Source: a beta proteobacterium AAP99 (GTDB lineage Bacteria > Pseudomonadota > Gammaproteobacteria > Burkholderiales > Burkholderiaceae_C). Taken from it: a stretch of 64,000 bases of DNA. Each line of letters starts with the position of its first letter. The first letter of the stretch is position 1. Below, piece by piece: positions 18,063-28,061 of the stretch. The notes below the pieces were generated by a model. The model saw only the letters and a list, made by a program, of their open reading frames with translations, did not search any database and was not told the origin of the DNA. The translations under genes and the position numbers were made by a program. Location of the stretch: positions 310,001 to 374,000 of the forward strand of contig LJIA01000005.1 of assembly GCA_001295775.1 (NCBI GenBank), read 5' to 3'.

Positions 18063-21000
18063 CTATTGCACGAACACCGCCACCGTCCGGCCAGGCACGT
18101 TGAAGGTACCGGTGCCTGAAGCGAATGTGGACGTCTTCACGCGCGCGTCCGTACCCGCCGCCTGCACGGGGTGCAGTGCAAGTGCACGGCCCTGGGCTGC
18201 GGCATGGCTGAAGCTGCTGGCGTTCTTGTTGGCGTTGATGAGCACGTAGATGGCCTGGTACTTGGCGTCGCCACAGCTGCCGCCACCTGCCTTGGTGCCG
18301 GCAATGCGCATGACCACCAGACCCGTCTGCGAGGCGCTGCCCTGGTCCGGGAAGCTCACGCAGGCCTTCACGTCCGCGCCGGCCCCCAGGCGGAACATGC
18401 TGGTGTCCTTGCGGACCTTGAGCAGGTCGATGACCGCATCGCGCGCAGCGGCGATCTCTGCGCCGCTGGGCTTGATGGCAGCGTTGGAGAGATAGGTGCC
18501 GATCAGGGTCCAGTTGTCCTGGTTCTTCTCGGCGCTGGGCAGGCCCATCTCGCCCCAGTAGTTGGTGCTGGCGGTCCAGTCGATGCGGTTGAACCAGTCG
18601 CCGGCGTTGTAGCTGTCGCGGTCCATGCTCTTGCTGCGCAGCAGCTCGTCGCCGGCGTGGATGAAGGGAATGCCCTGGCCCATCAGCACGGTGCCCAGAC
18701 CCACCACCTGCGCGCGTGCCCGCTCTGCCGACGTGGTGGCCGTGGGGTGCTTGAACTGGGCCATGTCCCAGAGCGTCTCGCCATCATGCACGCCGGCATA
18801 GTTGATGACCTCGACGGGGTCCTGCGTGAAGCCGGCCTGCTGGCCGCCATAGTCGTAGGCGCTGGCCAGCTTGCCGTTAAGCGTGAAGTCACGCACGCTG
18901 CCGGCCAGACCCAGGCGGATGATGTCCTGCCAATAGGCGGCGTTCGCGGCATCGCAGGTTGCGCTGGCATTCACGTCGTAGCACTGGCCGCTGGCAAAGC
19001 CCTGGTTGCGCACCATGGCCGTGCCGGTGTCGAAGGGTCCGCCACCGCGGATGGCGTCGCGGATGCGGTCGCTGAAGCTGCCCACGCCGGTGCCGGCCAG
19101 GTTGGCCTGGCGTGCCTGATCAAACAGGCGGTCGTTGGCCACTTCGCCGAAGTTCCAGGCCTCGCCGTAGTAGTAGAGAGTGCGGCCGGCCGCAGTGTTC
19201 ACGGCGGTCTGCAGCTTGACGATGCCGCTCTTGGGAATATGACCCATGATGTCGAAGCGGAAGCCGTCGATCTTGTAGTCGCGCGCCCAGACCGCGGCAG
19301 TGTCGATCATCAGCTTTTCCATCATCATGAACTCGGGCGCGGTGTTCTCGCAGCAGGTGGAGTTCTCGATGTAGCCGTCGCCGTTCAGTCGGTAGTAGTA
19401 GCCGGGGACGATGCAGTCCAGGAAGCTGCCGGCCGTGTGGTTGTAGACCACGTCCATCACCACGCGCAGGCCCGCGGCATGCAGGCCCTGCACCATGGCG
19501 CGGAACTCGCGCACGCGCATGGCGCCGTCGGCGGCGTTGCTGGCGTAACTGCCCTCGGGTGCGGCATAGCTGCGCGGGTCATAGCCCCAGTTGAAACAGT
19601 CCGTGTCCTTCGCAGCAGCCACCGCCGCCTGCGGGCCGGTGTCGGTGGGCGACGTGGCGGCGGGAATGGTGGGCGTGGTGCAGCCGCTCTCATTCACGCT
19701 GGCAATGTCATTGAGCGGCAGCAGATGCACATGGGACAGCCCCGCCTGCGCCAGACGCCGCAGATGCTGCATGCCGTTGCTGCCGCTTTCGGTGAAGGCG
19801 AGGTACTTGCCGCGGTTGGCGGCGCTCACGGTGCTGTCATTGGCGGAGAAGTCGCGCGCGTGCAGCTCATAGAGCACGACATCCGCATTGCTGCCCAGGG
19901 CCGGAATCGCATGGGTATCCCAGCCTGTCGGTTTGAAGGCGGCCGCGGAAATGTCGGCGACCATCGCTGCACGGGTGTTGGCGTTCAACGTGAGCGCGTA
20001 GGGGTCGACCACCTCGACCATCGCTGCACGGGTGTTGGCGTTCAACGTGAGCGCGTAGGGGTCGACCACCTCGCTGGTGACGACCGCCTTGCTGCGCCAG
20101 TCCCAGGCGCGCACGTTGTAGGTGTAGTAGGCGCTGTTGGTCAGGGCCTTGTCGCCGGTGAGGCTCCACACGCCGGTGGCGGCATCCAGCGCCATGGCGG
20201 TGGTGGCACCGCCCGCGATCTTCAGCTCCACCGCCTGCGCGGTGGGGGCCCAGAGGCGGAAGGTGGGCGTGCCGTCCCCGGCAAAGCTCACACCAAGGCT
20301 TTGTGTCGCGGCGGCGGCATAGGCCTCATCAAGCACACCCTGGATCTGCAGGTGCGTGGCCTCGGCGGCGGTGGTGCCGGCAAAGCGCACCGCCACTAGC
20401 TGACCCTTCATGAGCGTCTTGATCTGGTCACGCGCCGCCTGCGGCACAGTGAGCGGCAGACCCGTGGCCTTGGCGCGGAACCTGGTCTGGAGATCGGCTG
20501 GCAAGGTGCCGGGCGTCAGGTCGAAGCTGAGATCTGCCCCCACCACGCCGCTTGCGCGCACCTCGATGCCACCGTTGGCTGCGTAATAGAGCTTGTAGCT
20601 GTTGCCGCTCGCGCTCTGGCCGGGCCAGACCAGCGTGCCCGCAGCGAGCCACACGGCGCGCGCATGGGCCATGGCCAGTGAGGTGGTGGCGTCCAGGCTG
20701 GTGAACACGCGGCAGTCGCCCTGCTTGAGCCAGATCTCCTGGCCAATCGTGGCGATGTTGGCGCTAAAGGTGATGGCGCGGTCGCAGTCCGGGTCCTTGT
20801 CTGCGGTGGTCGCGCTGGTGGGCTTGTTGAGGACGAAGTCCATCTTGCCCTTGGTGGGGTCGATGGTGATGTCCACATACCTGCCGTAGCTGTCCGTCTT
20901 GTCGAACTCCCAGCGCGGGCTGCCTGGCCAGCCGGCCGAGGGCGTGGTCGGGCCGTTCCATGAATACACGCCCCAACCGGTGTAGGTGTTGTCGGTGCGC

Positions 21001-21278
21001 TGGTAATGAACGCGCATCAGGTTCGGCCCGATATTGGCTGGCGGCGGGGGCGGAGGAGGTGGCGGGGGCGGAGGGGGTGGCGACGGCGTGGGTGCGGGCG
21101 CGGATGAACCACCACCACCACCGCCGCCGCCACAGGCCGTCAGGCCGCCCAGCCCGACCACCAGCAGACTGGCCACCACCGCAGCACGTGCGGCACTGCC
21201 GGCCAGATGCCAGGACGAACGCATTCCCTTCGGCGCCGGCGCTGCAGAAGCCGCCGGCCCACCCACGAGCCTGTCCAT
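18063..21278 (-). CDS. pulA: pullulanase-type alpha-1,6-glucosidase lipoprotein
   Basis: A 1071-residue secreted debranching enzyme (GH13 pullulanase type) acting on alpha-1,6 links of pullulan, amylopectin or glycogen. The start follows GGAGGAGA. A signal segment ends in lipobox LTAC-G, then a Gly/Ser/Pro linker with a run of 14 prolines, a starch-binding N-terminal domain (LMRVHYQRTDNTYTGWGVYSWNG), a second beta-domain with FRLWAPTAQAVEL, and the catalytic barrel: VVMDVVYNHT, DGFRFDIMGH (nucleophile Asp), YYYGEAWNFGE (acid/base Glu) and NYAGVHDGETLWD. A 19-residue unit starting EVVDPYALTLN is duplicated exactly just before the barrel (19960-20073). Secretion-dependent starch use is likely. 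Confidence 0.92.
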   Translation of the reverse strand: MDRLVGGPAASAAPAPKGMRSSWHLAGSAARAAVVASLLVVGLGGLTACGGGGGGGGSSAPAPTPSPPPPPPPPPPPPPPANIGPNLMRVHYQRTDNTYTGWGVYSWNGPTTPSAGWPGSPRWEFDKTDSYGRYVDITIDPTKGKMDFVLNKPTSATTADKDPDCDRAITFSANIATIGQEIWLKQGDCRVFTSLDATTSLAMAHARAVWLAAGTLVWPGQSASGNSYKLYYAANGGIEVRASGVVGADLSFDLTPGTLPADLQTRFRAKATGLPLTVPQAARDQIKTLMKGQLVAVRFAGTTAAEATHLQIQGVLDEAYAAAATQSLGVSFAGDGTPTFRLWAPTAQAVELKIAGGATTAMALDAATGVWSLTGDKALTNSAYYTYNVRAWDWRSKAVVTSEVVDPYALTLNANTRAAMVEVVDPYALTLNANTRAAMVADISAAAFKPTGWDTHAIPALGSNADVVLYELHARDFSANDSTVSAANRGKYLAFTESGSNGMQHLRRLAQAGLSHVHLLPLNDIASVNESGCTTPTIPAATSPTDTGPQAAVAAAKDTDCFNWGYDPRSYAAPEGSYASNAADGAMRVREFRAMVQGLHAAGLRVVMDVVYNHTAGSFLDCIVPGYYYRLNGDGYIENSTCCENTAPEFMMMEKLMIDTAAVWARDYKIDGFRFDIMGHIPKSGIVKLQTAVNTAAGRTLYYYGEAWNFGEVANDRLFDQARQANLAGTGVGSFSDRIRDAIRGGGPFDTGTAMVRNQGFASGQCYDVNASATCDAANAAYWQDIIRLGLAGSVRDFTLNGKLASAYDYGGQQAGFTQDPVEVINYAGVHDGETLWDMAQFKHPTATTSAERARAQVVGLGTVLMGQGIPFIHAGDELLRSKSMDRDSYNAGDWFNRIDWTASTNYWGEMGLPSAEKNQDNWTLIGTYLSNAAIKPSGAEIAAARDAVIDLLKVRKDTSMFRLGAGADVKACVSFPDQGSASQTGLVVMRIAGTKAGGGSCGDAKYQAIYVLINANKNASSFSHAAAQGRALALHPVQAAGTDARVKTSTFASGTGTFNVPGRTVAVFVQ
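19960..20073 (-). repeat. perfect 57-bp tandem duplication inside pulA
   Basis: Positions 19960-20016 and 20017-20073 are identical. The duplication is in frame and encodes two consecutive copies of the 19-residue unit that begins EVVDPYALTLN and ends RAAMV. Other pullulanases carry a single such motif (xxDPYxxxLxxN) between the N-terminal beta-domain and the catalytic barrel. Complete identity points to a very recent event or an assembly error. Confidence 0.95.
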
Positions 21279-21592
21279 GCTGTCTCCTCCGTCACCGCGG
21301 GTCGGGCGCTGCAGCCCGTCGGGTGCGATTTCTTTTTGCGCCGCCGTGGCACCTTGACCTGGCAGCATTGCGGCGGATACTAGTGAAGTAAAACTACATG
21401 GTCAACGAGTTGACGGGCTTCATGGGGTCGTGATCGATATCGAAACGGCGAACTAAAACTACATTTCGATCTGTAGCGATCGTCGGCCAGGGGGCGTTAA
21501 GCATGCAAAGCGGCAGACCTGGCTGCGGCCCAGGCGGTGTGGCCGTTCGAGGCGCTGCCTACACTCGGCGCTCGCCTGCCACGGAGAAGCCA
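21279..21592. promoter_or_regulatory. control region upstream of pulA with two operator-like repeats
   Basis: Two direct copies of TAAAACTACAT occur at 21389-21399 and 21454-21464, each preceded by GAA plus one base (GAAG, GAAC), 65 bp apart. The first also fits the spaced palindrome TAGT-N8-ACTA. They lie about 110-190 nt upstream of the pulA start, suiting a LacI-type or similar sugar-responsive regulator; no regulator gene is in the window. A TACACT -10 for the DUF1161 gene is at 21560-21565. Confidence 0.5.
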
Positions 21593-21814
21593 ATGAAACA
21601 CGTCCTGCCGATCGTCGCCTCCCTGGGTCTCGCCCCGTACGCCATGGCCAAGCCCTGCGAAGAGCTCAAGGCCGAGATCGCCGCCAAGCTCGATGCCAAG
21701 GGCGTCAGGAACTACACGCTAGAAGCCATCCCGGCCGATCAGGCAAGCGATAAGAAGGTGGTGGGCAGCTGCGAGGCGGGCAAGAAGAAGATCGTCTATG
21801 CGAAGAAGACTTAG
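21593..21814 (+). CDS. DUF1161 small periplasmic protein
   Basis: A 73-residue protein with a signal peptide (MKHVLPIVASLGLAPYAMA) followed by the DUF1161 core: KPCEELKAEIAAKLDAKGV, YTLEAIPAD and GSCEAGKKKIVYA, with two cysteines that could form a disulfide. The start follows GGAGAA. Function is not established for the family (E. coli YdcA-type small proteins are similar in size). It is monocistronic and convergent with livF, whose stop codon lies only 11 nt away, so there is no room for a separate terminator. Confidence 0.8.
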   Translation: MKHVLPIVASLGLAPYAMAKPCEELKAEIAAKLDAKGVRNYTLEAIPADQASDKKVVGSCEAGKKKIVYAKKT

Positions 21815-21825
21815 TGCGCAGGCCT

Positions 21826-22555
<730 letters not shown>

Positions 22556-22566
<11 letters not shown>

Positions 22567-24373
22567 GGAAGTCCTCGCCCAGGTAGGCACGCTGCACTTC
22601 GGGATGCGCGCGGATTGCGGCGGGCGTGTCGCTGGCAATCACGCGGCCTTCGACCATGACGGTGATGCGGTCGGCAATGCGGAACACGGCGTCCATGTCG
22701 TGCTCGATCAACAGGATGGCGTGATCCGCCTTGAGTGACTGCAGCAGCGCGAGCATGCGCTCGGTCTCCTCGGCGCCCATGCCGGCCAGGGGTTCATCGA
22801 GCAGCAGCACCTGCGGCGCGGTGGCCAGGCACATGGCAATTTCGAGCTGGCGGCGCTGGCCGTGGGAGATGCTGCTGGCGGTGCGCTGCGCCAGCTCGCT
22901 CAAGCCCACCTGCGCGATGCAGGTGTGCGCGCGGGCCAGCAGTGCGGCGTCCTGCGTGGCGGCCGGCCCGATACGCCAGGGCGCGGGGGCTGGAGCCTGC
23001 GCGGCTAGGCGCACGTTCTCCAGCACGGTGAAGTCGGTAAAGAGGGTGCTGCGCTGATAGGTCCGCCCCAGGCCGGCGCGCGCGCGTTGCGGCTGCGCGG
23101 TGTGCGAGGCGTCTATCCCCAGCAGTTCCACCCGGCCATCGCTGGGGGGCAACTCGCCCGCGAGCACATTCACCAGCGTGGACTTGCCCGCGCCGTTGGT
23201 GCCGATGACGGCATGCACCTCGCCGCGCTTGAGTTCGAGCGAGACCTCGCTCACCGCCACCAACCCGCCGAAGCGGCGGGTGATGCCTTGGGCGCGCAGC
23301 AGCGGGGCGTCCATCGAAGGGGCTTTCCGCTTGTCTGGCAAGGATTTCCAGCCACTTTGGCCTGAAGAAGCGCTTGAATGCTCGATCTGCGTTTCAATAT
23401 CCGGGCTTGGAGCCGGTGCAAACCGGTCCAGCAGCCCCGCCAGCCCCTTGGGCATCAAGGCGACACAGGCGATGACCGTGGCGCCCATCCAGAGCTGCCA
23501 GTGCTTGCTGGCCTCGCCAATCAGCGCCTGGGACTGGAACGCATCCTTGAGCAGCAGATAGGCCGCCGCGCCCAGCACGGCACCGCGCAGGCTGCCCAGG
23601 CCGCCGAGGATCAGCATCACCAGCACCGTGCCGCTGGTGTGCCAGCCGAGCATTTCCGGATTCACGTAGGCGTCCTTCACGGCCCAGAGAAATCCAGCCA
23701 GCCCGGCCACCGCGGCAGACAGCACGTAGGCCGCCAGCTTGTACGCAAAGGTGTTGAAGCCCAGGGCACGCATGCGCTGCTCGCTGGCCTTGATGCCGGC
23801 CAGGGCGCGGCCGAAGCGGCTGCGATTGATCAGCGCCAGCCCCGCGAGCACGGCCACCAGCAGCACAAAGCAGAAGCCATAGAACACCGGCGCGCGGTCC
23901 AAGTCCAGTGCACCCGTGGCGGGCTTGAGGTTCATGTAGATGCCGTCTGTGCCGCCGCCCAGGGGCGTGTCATGGAACAGGTAATAGGCCATCTGCGCAA
24001 AGGCCAGTGTGACCATGATGAAGTACACGCCCTGGGTGCGCAGGGCCAACGCGCCAGTGAGCAGGGCAAAGCCGGCCGCGGCCAGCACGGCCAGCGGCAG
24101 CAGCGCAAGGAGTGAGGCGGGTGCATCCGCGGGCGAAGCCAGCACGGCCACATAGGCCGCAATGCCGAAGAAGGCCGCATGCCCCAGACTCACCAGCCCG
24201 GTGCGGCCCACCAGCAGATCCAGCCCGGCCACGAAGATGGCGTAGATCATCACCTTCACGGCGAGGTCCGTGCCATAGCGGCCGAACACGAAGGGCACGA
24301 GGGCCAGCAGAACCAGCGCCAGCACCAGAGGCGCAGCGCGAAGCCAGACGGGCGAGGTGAGGCCGCGCTTCAC
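22556..24373 (-). CDS. livMG: fused branched-chain-type ABC permease and ATPase (LivM-LivG)
   Basis: A 605-residue protein joining a LivM permease (residues 1-330; about nine hydrophobic segments, with GLVSLGHAAFFGIAAY and GGLGSLRGAVLGAAAY) to a LivG ATPase (about 355-605; Walker A GTNGAGKST, signature SHGQRRQLEIA, Walker B VLLLDEPLAGM). The join (about residues 332-353) is encoded by a copy of repeat family 1 at 23317-23382. A former livG start ATG at 23314 lies immediately after it and could still be used. The GTG start overlaps the livH stop (GTGA). Similar permease-ATPase fusions exist in other proteobacteria, but a repeat-encoded linker is unusual. Confidence 0.88.
23317..23382 (-). repeat. 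repeat family 1 copy inside livMG
   Basis: On the minus strand this reads CTTCTTCAGGCC, then AAAGTGGCTGGAAA, then TTGCCAGACAAGCGGAAAGC, matching the intergenic copies closely, including the GCCAGACAAGCGGAAAG tail. It lies between the LivM C-terminus and the LivG start and has no stop in the coding frame, so it encodes the linker containing SGQSGWKSLPDKRKAP. Confidence 0.88.
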
Positions 24374-25269
24374 TTCCCTGCCCCGCCCATGCTGCTGCCG
24401 AACAGGCCCTGCGGCTTGATGAGCAGCACCGCCGCCATCAGCACGTACACGAGCACGCCGGCCGCCTGCGGCAGCAGCACCTTGCCGAAGGTGTCGACAA
24501 AGCCGATAAGCAGCGCTGCGACGAGTGCGCCCTTCACCGAGCCGATGCCGCCGATCACCACCACCACAAAGCTGATGATCAGGATCTGCTGGCCCATGCC
24601 GGGAAAGGCCGTGGTCACGGGCGCGGCGACCATGCCGGCCAGTGCCGCCAGCGCCACACCGGCCGCAAACACCAGGCGATAGAGCAGGCGAATATCCACG
24701 CCGAGCGCGGCCACCATCTCGCGGTTCATGCTGCCCGCGCGGATTTGCATGCCCAGCCGTGTACGCGTGAAGACCCAGGCCAGCAGCAGCACCGCCGCCA
24801 GACACACGCCGCTGATGAACAGGCGATACACGGGGTAGCTCAGCACCTCGGTCAGCGCAATGCTGCCCGCCAGAAACGCGGGCGCCGGCACGCTGTAAAC
24901 GTCATCACCGATCAGCAGCGAGCGCAGCTCCTCGAAGACGAGGATCAGGCCGTAGGTCATCAGCACCTGCTGCAGGTGCTCGCGTTCGTACAGGAAGCTG
25001 AAGAAGGCCCACTCCAGCAGCAGACCGACAAGTACCGCGATCACCAGGCCGATGGCCAGCACCGTGAAGAAGCCGCCCCCGAGCTGCGTGCCCACCCAGG
25101 GCGCGAGGCCGTAGGCCAGGTAGGCACCCATCATGTAGAAGCTGCCGTGGGCGAGGTTGATCACGCCCATGATGCCGAAGATCAGCGTGAGGCCGGCCGC
25201 GACGAGAAACAGCAGCAGGCCGTACTGCACCGCATTGAGGCACTGGATCAGGAAGGACGCGAGGTCCAT
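24370..25269 (-). CDS. livH: branched-chain-type ABC permease (LivH)
   Basis: A 299-residue inner-membrane permease with about eight hydrophobic segments. Family marks are GLTLIFGIMGVINLAHGSFYMMGAY at the N-terminus (LAHG motif) and AAPVTTAFPGMGQQILIISFVVVVIGGIGSVKGAL near the C-terminus. It begins 2 nt after the class V aminotransferase-type gene ends, and its stop overlaps the livM-livG GTG start. With LivM it forms the transmembrane channel fed by the substrate-binding protein encoded at the head of the operon. Confidence 0.93.
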   Translation of the reverse strand: MDLASFLIQCLNAVQYGLLLFLVAAGLTLIFGIMGVINLAHGSFYMMGAYLAYGLAPWVGTQLGGGFFTVLAIGLVIAVLVGLLLEWAFFSFLYEREHLQQVLMTYGLILVFEELRSLLIGDDVYSVPAPAFLAGSIALTEVLSYPVYRLFISGVCLAAVLLLAWVFTRTRLGMQIRAGSMNREMVAALGVDIRLLYRLVFAAGVALAALAGMVAAPVTTAFPGMGQQILIISFVVVVIGGIGSVKGALVAALLIGFVDTFGKVLLPQAAGVLVYVLMAAVLLIKPQGLFGSSMGGAGK

Positions 25270-25271
25270 GG

Positions 25272-26510
25272 CTAGTGGATCGCTTGATCCAGCGCGCGGA
25301 TCAGCCGGTCGATCTCCGACGCGGTGTTGTAGTGCGCCATCGAGACCCGCACCACACCGCCGTGCGCATGCAGATCCAGCGCATCGGCCAGGCGGCGTGC
25401 GTAGAAGTCGCCAAAGCGGATGCCGATGCGATGCGCGTCCACCGCACGCACGATGTCCTCGGAGCGCTGGCCGGCCACCACGAAGCTGATGGTCGGCATA
25501 CGATCGGCCTGCTGCACCTGCGGCCGGCCAAAGATTCTTACGCCCTTGCGCGCACGCAGCCAGCCCAGCAGCTGCTCGGCGAGTGTGTCCTCGTGCGCGG
25601 CAAAGGCATCAAAGGCCGCCTGCATCTGCTGGCGCGGGGTACCTGCTGCGCCCAGTGTGCGGCCCACATGCTGCAGATAGTCCGCAATCCCGATGCAGCC
25701 ATACGACAGCTCGAAATTCACATTGCCCGGCTGCAGCTTGTAGGGCAGCACCTCGGGGCCGATGAAGAAGTGGTTCAGGCTCGGCAGGCCCAGCAGCAGC
25801 TCGCGCCGCCCCCAGAGCACCGCATAGTGCGGGCCGAAGATCTTGTAGAAGCTGAACACGTACACATCCGCGCCGCTGGCATGCACGTCCACAAGACGGT
25901 GCGGTGCGTAGGCCACGCCATCCACCGCCAGCTTGCCGCCCACGGCATGCACGCGGCGCGCCACTTCGGCCACGGGGTTCACCGTGCCCAGCACATTGGA
26001 CGCATGCGTCATGGCCACCCAGCGGGTGCGCGGCGAAAGCAGCGTGTCCAGCATGGCGAGATCGAGCTCCAGGGTCTCGCGGTTCACCGGCCAGAGCTTG
26101 ACCACGGCGCCCTGGGCCTGCAGGCGCATCCAGCCGCCGACGTTCGATTCATGATCGGTCTCGGTGACGATGATCTCGTCGCCCGGCTGGATGCTCGGTG
26201 CGATGGCCGTAGTGAGCAGGTGCATCAGCAGGGTGGTGGCCCCGGCCATGACGACTTCCTCGTCATGCGCCGCGTTGATCAGTTGCGCCACGCTGCGGCG
26301 CGCTTCAAGCACGCGCTCGGAGGCGGCCTGCGAGACCGCATAGCTCGCGCCGAGCTGCACCGAGGTGCTCAGCAGATAGTCGCGGATGCGGTCGGCCACG
26401 CGGCCCAACACCTGTGAGCCGCCGGCGTTATCCAGAAACACGAAGTCCTGGGCGAGTGCCGGAAACTCGGCGCGAATCGCATCCAGATCCAGGGCGGCCT
26501 GCATCTGCAT
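25272..26510 (-). CDS. class V aminotransferase / cysteine desulfurase-like PLP enzyme
   Basis: A 412-residue PLP enzyme of the cysteine-desulfurase-like branch. Visible are FLDNAGGSQ at the N-terminus, the stacking His in TETDHESNVGGW, VDGVAYAPHRLVDV with the PLP Asp, and FSFYKIFGPHYAVLWG with the Schiff-base lysine near residue 223. The C-terminal third has no cysteine where SufS/IscS carry the catalytic Cys, so ordinary sulfur transfer is unlikely. The ATG shares TGATG with the stop of the substrate-binding protein. Its place between the substrate-binding protein and permease genes suggests it acts on the transported compound, perhaps as a lyase or racemase-like enzyme; this is inference. 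Confidence 0.85.
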   Translation of the reverse strand: MQMQAALDLDAIRAEFPALAQDFVFLDNAGGSQVLGRVADRIRDYLLSTSVQLGASYAVSQAASERVLEARRSVAQLINAAHDEEVVMAGATTLLMHLLTTAIAPSIQPGDEIIVTETDHESNVGGWMRLQAQGAVVKLWPVNRETLELDLAMLDTLLSPRTRWVAMTHASNVLGTVNPVAEVARRVHAVGGKLAVDGVAYAPHRLVDVHASGADVYVFSFYKIFGPHYAVLWGRRELLLGLPSLNHFFIGPEVLPYKLQPGNVNFELSYGCIGIADYLQHVGRTLGAAGTPRQQMQAAFDAFAAHEDTLAEQLLGWLRARKGVRIFGRPQVQQADRMPTISFVVAGQRSEDIVRAVDAHRIGIRFGDFYARRLADALDLHAHGGVVRVSMAHYNTASEIDRLIRALDQAIH

Positions 26511-27676
26511 CACATGCGGCAGCCGCGGCCGGGGTCCGCCAGCGCCTTCACGGCCACGCGCACCGTCTTGTTCTCCTTGCCGTCCACCTTGCGCAGGTAG
26601 ATGTCTTGCACCGGGTTGTGGCTCTTTGAGAGCGTGAAGGGGCCGCGCGGACTGTCAATGCGTGCGCTGCGCAATGCGGCGGTGAAGGCGTCCTTCTTGC
26701 TCAGATCGCCCTTTACGGCATTCACGCTCGTGGCCAGCATCTGCGCCGCGTCATAGCCCTGCACGGCAAACACATCGGGCTGCAGCTTGTAGGCCTTGGC
26801 GTAGGCCAGGCGGAAGTTGCGGTTGCGCGGCGTGTTCAGATCGTCGCTGTAGTGCAGCGTGGTCTCGATGCCCTGGGACACGGGCGCGGCGGCCTCCAGC
26901 GTGCCATCGGTGATGAAGACGCCATACAGCGGAATGCTCTTGCGCAGGCCGGCAGCTGAGTAGTCCTGCAGGAACTTCACGGCGCCGCCGCCGGAGAAGA
27001 AGGTGTAGACGGCATCCGGCTTGATGGACGCGATCTCGGTCAGCAGGGCCTGGAACTCACTGTTCGGGAAGGGCAGGTTCAGCTCGCGGATCACCTTGCT
27101 CTGGCCACCGGCCTCCAGACCTTCCTTGAAACCGGCCACGGTCTCGTCGCCCGCGGCGTACTTCCAGGTGATGGTGACCACCCGCTTGTAGCCCTTCTCG
27201 CGCATGACCTGGCCCATGGCATAGGCCGGCTGCCAGTTGCTGAAGCTGGAGCGGAAGATGTTGGGCGCGCACAGGTTGCCGGTGATGGCCGCCGCACCGG
27301 CGTTGGGCACGATCATCGGGATGCCGGCCTCGCGCGCCACGCGGGCCATGGCCATGGCCACGCCGCTGTGCACGCTGCCCACGACCACGTCCACCTTGTC
27401 GCGGTTGATCAGCTTGTTGATGTTGTCGGTGGCTTTGGCCGGGTCGCTCTCGTCATCCAGGCGAATGATCTCGACCTCGCGCCCGCCCAGCTTGCCGCCC
27501 TGCTCGGCCAGATGCAGGCGAAAGCCGTTCTCGATGGCATTGCCCAGCTGCGCAAAGGTGCCGGTGTAGGGCAGCATCAGGCCGACCTTGAGCTTGGGGG
27601 TCTGCTGCGCGTGGGCGAAGGGAGTCAGCGTCAGGCTCAGGCTGCAGGCGGCAGCCAGGGCAAGGGTGCGGATCAT
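26510..27676 (-). CDS. branched-chain-type ABC transporter substrate-binding protein
   Basis: A 388-residue periplasmic binding protein of the Leu/Ile/Val-BP (periplasmic binding protein type 1) family. A signal peptide ends FAHAQQ. The mature protein starts KLKVGLMLPYTGTFAQLGNAIENGF, continues with LDDESDPAKATDNINKLI, VVVGSVHSGVAMAMARVA and a C-terminal lobe ending in the QDIYLRKVDG region typical of amide/aromatic-acid binding members. It is the first gene of the five-gene operon and is divergent from the SemiSWEET gene. The start ATG has only a weak AAAG ribosome site. Substrate is unknown. Confidence 0.88.
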   Translation of the reverse strand: MIRTLALAAACSLSLTLTPFAHAQQTPKLKVGLMLPYTGTFAQLGNAIENGFRLHLAEQGGKLGGREVEIIRLDDESDPAKATDNINKLINRDKVDVVVGSVHSGVAMAMARVAREAGIPMIVPNAGAAAITGNLCAPNIFRSSFSNWQPAYAMGQVMREKGYKRVVTITWKYAAGDETVAGFKEGLEAGGQSKVIRELNLPFPNSEFQALLTEIASIKPDAVYTFFSGGGAVKFLQDYSAAGLRKSIPLYGVFITDGTLEAAAPVSQGIETTLHYSDDLNTPRNRNFRLAYAKAYKLQPDVFAVQGYDAAQMLATSVNAVKGDLSKKDAFTAALRSARIDSPRGPFTLSKSHNPVQDIYLRKVDGKENKTVRVAVKALADPGRGCRM

Positions 27677-27775
27677 CGTTGGGGCTTTCTGCAGGGGCGC
27701 TGCGGCCGTCGCGGGCCTTGCGCGGGGACATTCAAGGCGCGGAAGGATACCAATCGACTCCGTGCCGGCGGCCCA

Positions 27776-27781
27776 TACACT
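27776..27781 (+). promoter_or_regulatory. -10 box 7 nt before the SemiSWEET start codon
   Basis: TACACT followed by GCCCCGC and then ATG. With normal -10 to start-site spacing the transcript would begin at or one base from the start codon, so the mRNA is probably leaderless. There is no ribosome site. Confidence 0.5.
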
Positions 27782-27788
27782 GCCCCGC

Positions 27789-28043
27789 ATGAACCCCTAC
27801 GAATGGATCGGCTACGCCGCCGCCGCACTGACCACGGCATCCTTCATCCCGCAGGCCTGGCAGGTGATCCGCACACGGGACACACGCTCGCTGTCCCTGC
27901 CGATGTATGCGACGTTCACCGCGGGCGTGGCGCTCTGGCTGGGCTACGGTGCGGTGCTGCAAGCCTGGCCGATCATCATCGCCAACGCCATCACGCTGGC
28001 GCTCGCGCTGTTCATCCTCGTCATGAAGCTGCGCCTGGGCTGA
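27789..28043 (+). CDS. SemiSWEET-type PQ-loop protein
   Basis: An 84-residue membrane protein with three hydrophobic segments (about residues 5-20, 38-55, 60-80). The PQ motif is in TASFIPQAWQVIRTRDTRSLSLPMY, and WLGYGAVLQAWPIIIANAITL is the typical second half of bacterial SemiSWEETs. Members work as dimers that exchange small sugars across the inner membrane. The chosen ATG has no Shine-Dalgarno but is preceded 7 nt upstream by a -10-like TACACT. It is followed by a strong terminator, so it forms its own transcription unit. Confidence 0.85.
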   Translation: MNPYEWIGYAAAALTTASFIPQAWQVIRTRDTRSLSLPMYATFTAGVALWLGYGAVLQAWPIIIANAITLALALFILVMKLRLG

Positions 28044-28061
28044 ATCACGCCGCCCAAGCAA

